A stretch of 7,286 nucleotides of DNA, taken from Oscillospiraceae bacterium (GTDB taxonomy: Bacteria; Bacillota; Clostridia; Oscillospirales; Oscillospiraceae). The notes beneath the pieces are model-generated. The model ran no database searches, had not been told where the DNA came from, and saw only the letters and a program-made list of their open reading frames with translations. The first letter of the stretch is position 1, and every line of letters starts with the position of its first letter. Both the position numbers and the translations under genes were made by a program. Location: NCBI GenBank assembly GCA_016296635.1, contig JAEDIZ010000105.1, positions 1-7,286 of the forward strand, written 5' to 3'. This document shows, in pieces, positions 6,108 to 7,286 of this stretch.

Positions 6108-6146
6108 CGCTGCTTTGAGAAATATTCTCTGAAAGGAAGACTCGTT

Positions 6147-6839
6147 ATGATCTATACGACGGAAGTTCAGCATATGTGTCCCGTTGCCAAGGGCGCATAT
6201 CATGGCCCCGCTCCCATTCCCGAAGAGGGCAAATGGGTTCAGGCAAAGGAAATCAAGGACATTTCCGGTTTCACCCACGGTGTAGGCTGGTGCGCACCGC
6301 AGCAGGGTGCCTGCAAGCTCACTCTCAACATTAAGAACGGTATCATCGAAGAAGCTTTGGTCGAAACCCTCGGCTGCTCCGGTATGACCCATTCCGCAGC
6401 AATGGCCTCCGAGATCCTGATCGGTAAGACCATTCTGGAAGCTTTAAATACCGACCTTGTCTGCGACGCAATCAACACCGCTATGCGTGAGCTGTTCCTG
6501 CAGATCGTTTACGGCCGCAGCCAGTCCGCTTTCTCTGAGGACGGCCTTGCAGTCGGCGCTTCTCTGGAAGACCTCGGCAAGGGCCTGAGAAGTCAGGTCG
6601 GCACCATGTTCGCTACCAAGGAAAAGGGCCCGCGTTATCTGGAAATGGCAGAAGGTTACTGCTCCAAGGTTGCTCTGAACAAGGACAACGAGATCATCGG
6701 CTACGAATTCATCAACTTCGGCAAGATGATGGACTTCATCAAGAAGGGTGACGAACCCGCAGAGGCTCTGAAGAAGGCTACCGGTCACTACGGTCAGTGG
6801 GATGCCGCTGTCAAGTATATCGACCCGCGCAAGGAATAA
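6147..6839 (+). CDS. IscU/NifU-like iron-sulfur cluster scaffold protein, long variant
   Basis: This 230-residue cytosolic protein resembles IscU/NifU in its middle. CKLTLNIKNGIIEEALVETL (56-75), GCSGMTHSAAMASEIL (76-91) and GKTILEAL (93-100) follow the IscU order, which points to Fe-S cluster assembly or transfer. C77 aligns with the middle IscU ligand and C106 is in about the right place for the third. The usual Cys-Gly-Asp of the first ligand is absent; instead there is CAPQQGAC (C49, C56). Residues 1-40 (with HMCP at 9-12) and the C-terminal part from about 120 to 230 extend beyond IscU, which is about 128 residues, and I recognise no known domain in them. ATG 6147 has AAAGGAAG seven bases upstream; longer starts run into the promoter. 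The GGGtGRT gene starts 18 bases after the stop, so the two form an operon. I recall this pair being adjacent in other clostridia and in archaea; substrate and acceptor are unknown. Confidence 0.82.
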   Translation: MIYTTEVQHMCPVAKGAYHGPAPIPEEGKWVQAKEIKDISGFTHGVGWCAPQQGACKLTLNIKNGIIEEALVETLGCSGMTHSAAMASEILIGKTILEALNTDLVCDAINTAMRELFLQIVYGRSQSAFSEDGLAVGASLEDLGKGLRSQVGTMFATKEKGPRYLEMAEGYCSKVALNKDNEIIGYEFINFGKMMDFIKKGDEPAEALKKATGHYGQWDAAVKYIDPRKE

Positions 6840-6857
6840 GAGAAGGAGGACACGAAA

Positions 6858-7286
6858 ATGGCTTTGTTTGAAAGTTACGAAAGAAGAATCGATAAGATCA
6901 ACCGCGTCCTCACACAGTATGGCATCGGCTCCGTTGAAGAGTGCCGCGAAATGTGTCAGGCCAAGGGCTTTGATCCGTATGAAATCGCAAAGAGCATTCA
7001 GCCCATCTGCTTCGAGAATGTTGGCTGGGCTTATACTGTCGGCGCTGCAATCGCCATGAAGAAGGGCGTTAAGACCGCTGCTGAAGCTGCTGCCGCCATC
7101 GGCGAAGGCCTGCAGGCATTCTGCATTGACGGCTCTGTTGCTGAAGACCGCAAGGTCGGTCTCGGCCACGGCAATCTGGGTGCTATGCTTCTGTCCGAAG
7201 AATCCGACTGCTTCTGCTTCCTGGCAGGTCACGAGTCCTTCGCAGCTGCAGAAGGCGCAATCGGCATCGTTAAGAATGCCAACAAG
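6858..7286 (+). CDS. GGGtGRT-family protein, N-terminal 143 residues (3' end outside window)
   Basis: The reading frame stays open to the last base, giving 143 residues of a family that from memory is about 330 residues long. I recognise it from the opening MALFESYERRIDKIN and from IQPICFENVGWAYTVGAAIA (48-66), GEGLQAFCIDGSVAEDRKVG (83-101), GLGHGNLGAMLL (101-112) and AGHESFAAAEGAIGI (123-137). The motif that names the family lies in the missing C-terminal part and cannot be checked here. Six Cys (29, 33, 51, 89, 118, 120) are present, among them CREMC and CFC, which could bind metal; that is inference. No signal peptide is seen. AGAAGGAGGA (6841-6850) lies just before ATG, and codon use is as strongly biased (GGC, AAG, CTG) as in alaS and upp, suggesting high expression. 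Its function is not established to my knowledge. It is co-transcribed with the Fe-S scaffold gene. Confidence 0.85.
   Translation, partial: MALFESYERRIDKINRVLTQYGIGSVEECREMCQAKGFDPYEIAKSIQPICFENVGWAYTVGAAIAMKKGVKTAAEAAAAIGEGLQAFCIDGSVAEDRKVGLGHGNLGAMLLSEESDCFCFLAGHESFAAAEGAIGIVKNANK

Noticed and set aside
6045..6146. A 34-codon N-terminal extension of the scaffold protein from a TTG at 6045
   Set aside because: The extension would be encoded by the -35 and -10 promoter elements themselves; ATG 6147 has a well-spaced AAAGGAAG and fits the family start.
6444..7232. A 262-codon open frame on the - strand under the scaffold and GGGtGRT genes
   Set aside because: It lies fully antisense to two recognised genes with proper starts and ribosome sites; no family match and codon-bias shadowing explain it.

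Overview
The window looks like chromosomal housekeeping DNA from a Gram-positive anaerobe of the Clostridia. An Oscillospirales-type gut bacterium is plausible, but the order is a guess. The evidence is strong GGAGG ribosome sites, sigma-A type promoters, an S-layer-homology surface protein, a RodA-type SEDS protein, and an Fe-S scaffold / GGGtGRT gene pair that I associate with clostridia and archaea. I see no insertion sequence, CRISPR array, tRNA, rRNA or prophage gene.

Layout. Positions 1-1441 (+ strand) hold the 3' part of alaS followed by a small HIT-family hydrolase, closed by a perfect 13-bp hairpin. Positions 1481-3991 (- strand) hold rodA and, downstream of it, a secreted protein with a cadherin/VCBS-like domain and three SLH repeats. 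A strong terminator after rodA separates the two, so the surface protein probably has its own promoter. Positions 3992-4142 are a divergent promoter region with a near-consensus promoter for rodA and a weaker one for tsaE. Positions 4143-5946 (+) hold tsaE, tsaB (overlapping tsaE, TTG start) and upp, ending in a terminator. Positions 5947-6146 hold that terminator, a consensus sigma-A promoter and a leader with repeats. Positions 6147-7286 (+) hold a long IscU/NifU-like scaffold protein and the 5' part of a GGGtGRT-family gene that runs off the window.

How the genes relate. AlaS charges and proofreads tRNA-Ala. TsaE and TsaB act in the t6A modification of ANN-decoding tRNAs. Upp salvages uracil. 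RodA polymerises peptidoglycan, and the SLH protein probably sits on the finished wall. The most interesting part is the right end: a two-gene unit with a strong dedicated promoter, a scaffold lacking the standard IscU Cys-Gly-Asp motif, and a partner family of unknown function. No gene is left unassigned and no intergenic gap exceeds 300 bases. The longest, about 200 bases before the scaffold gene, is described in the features.
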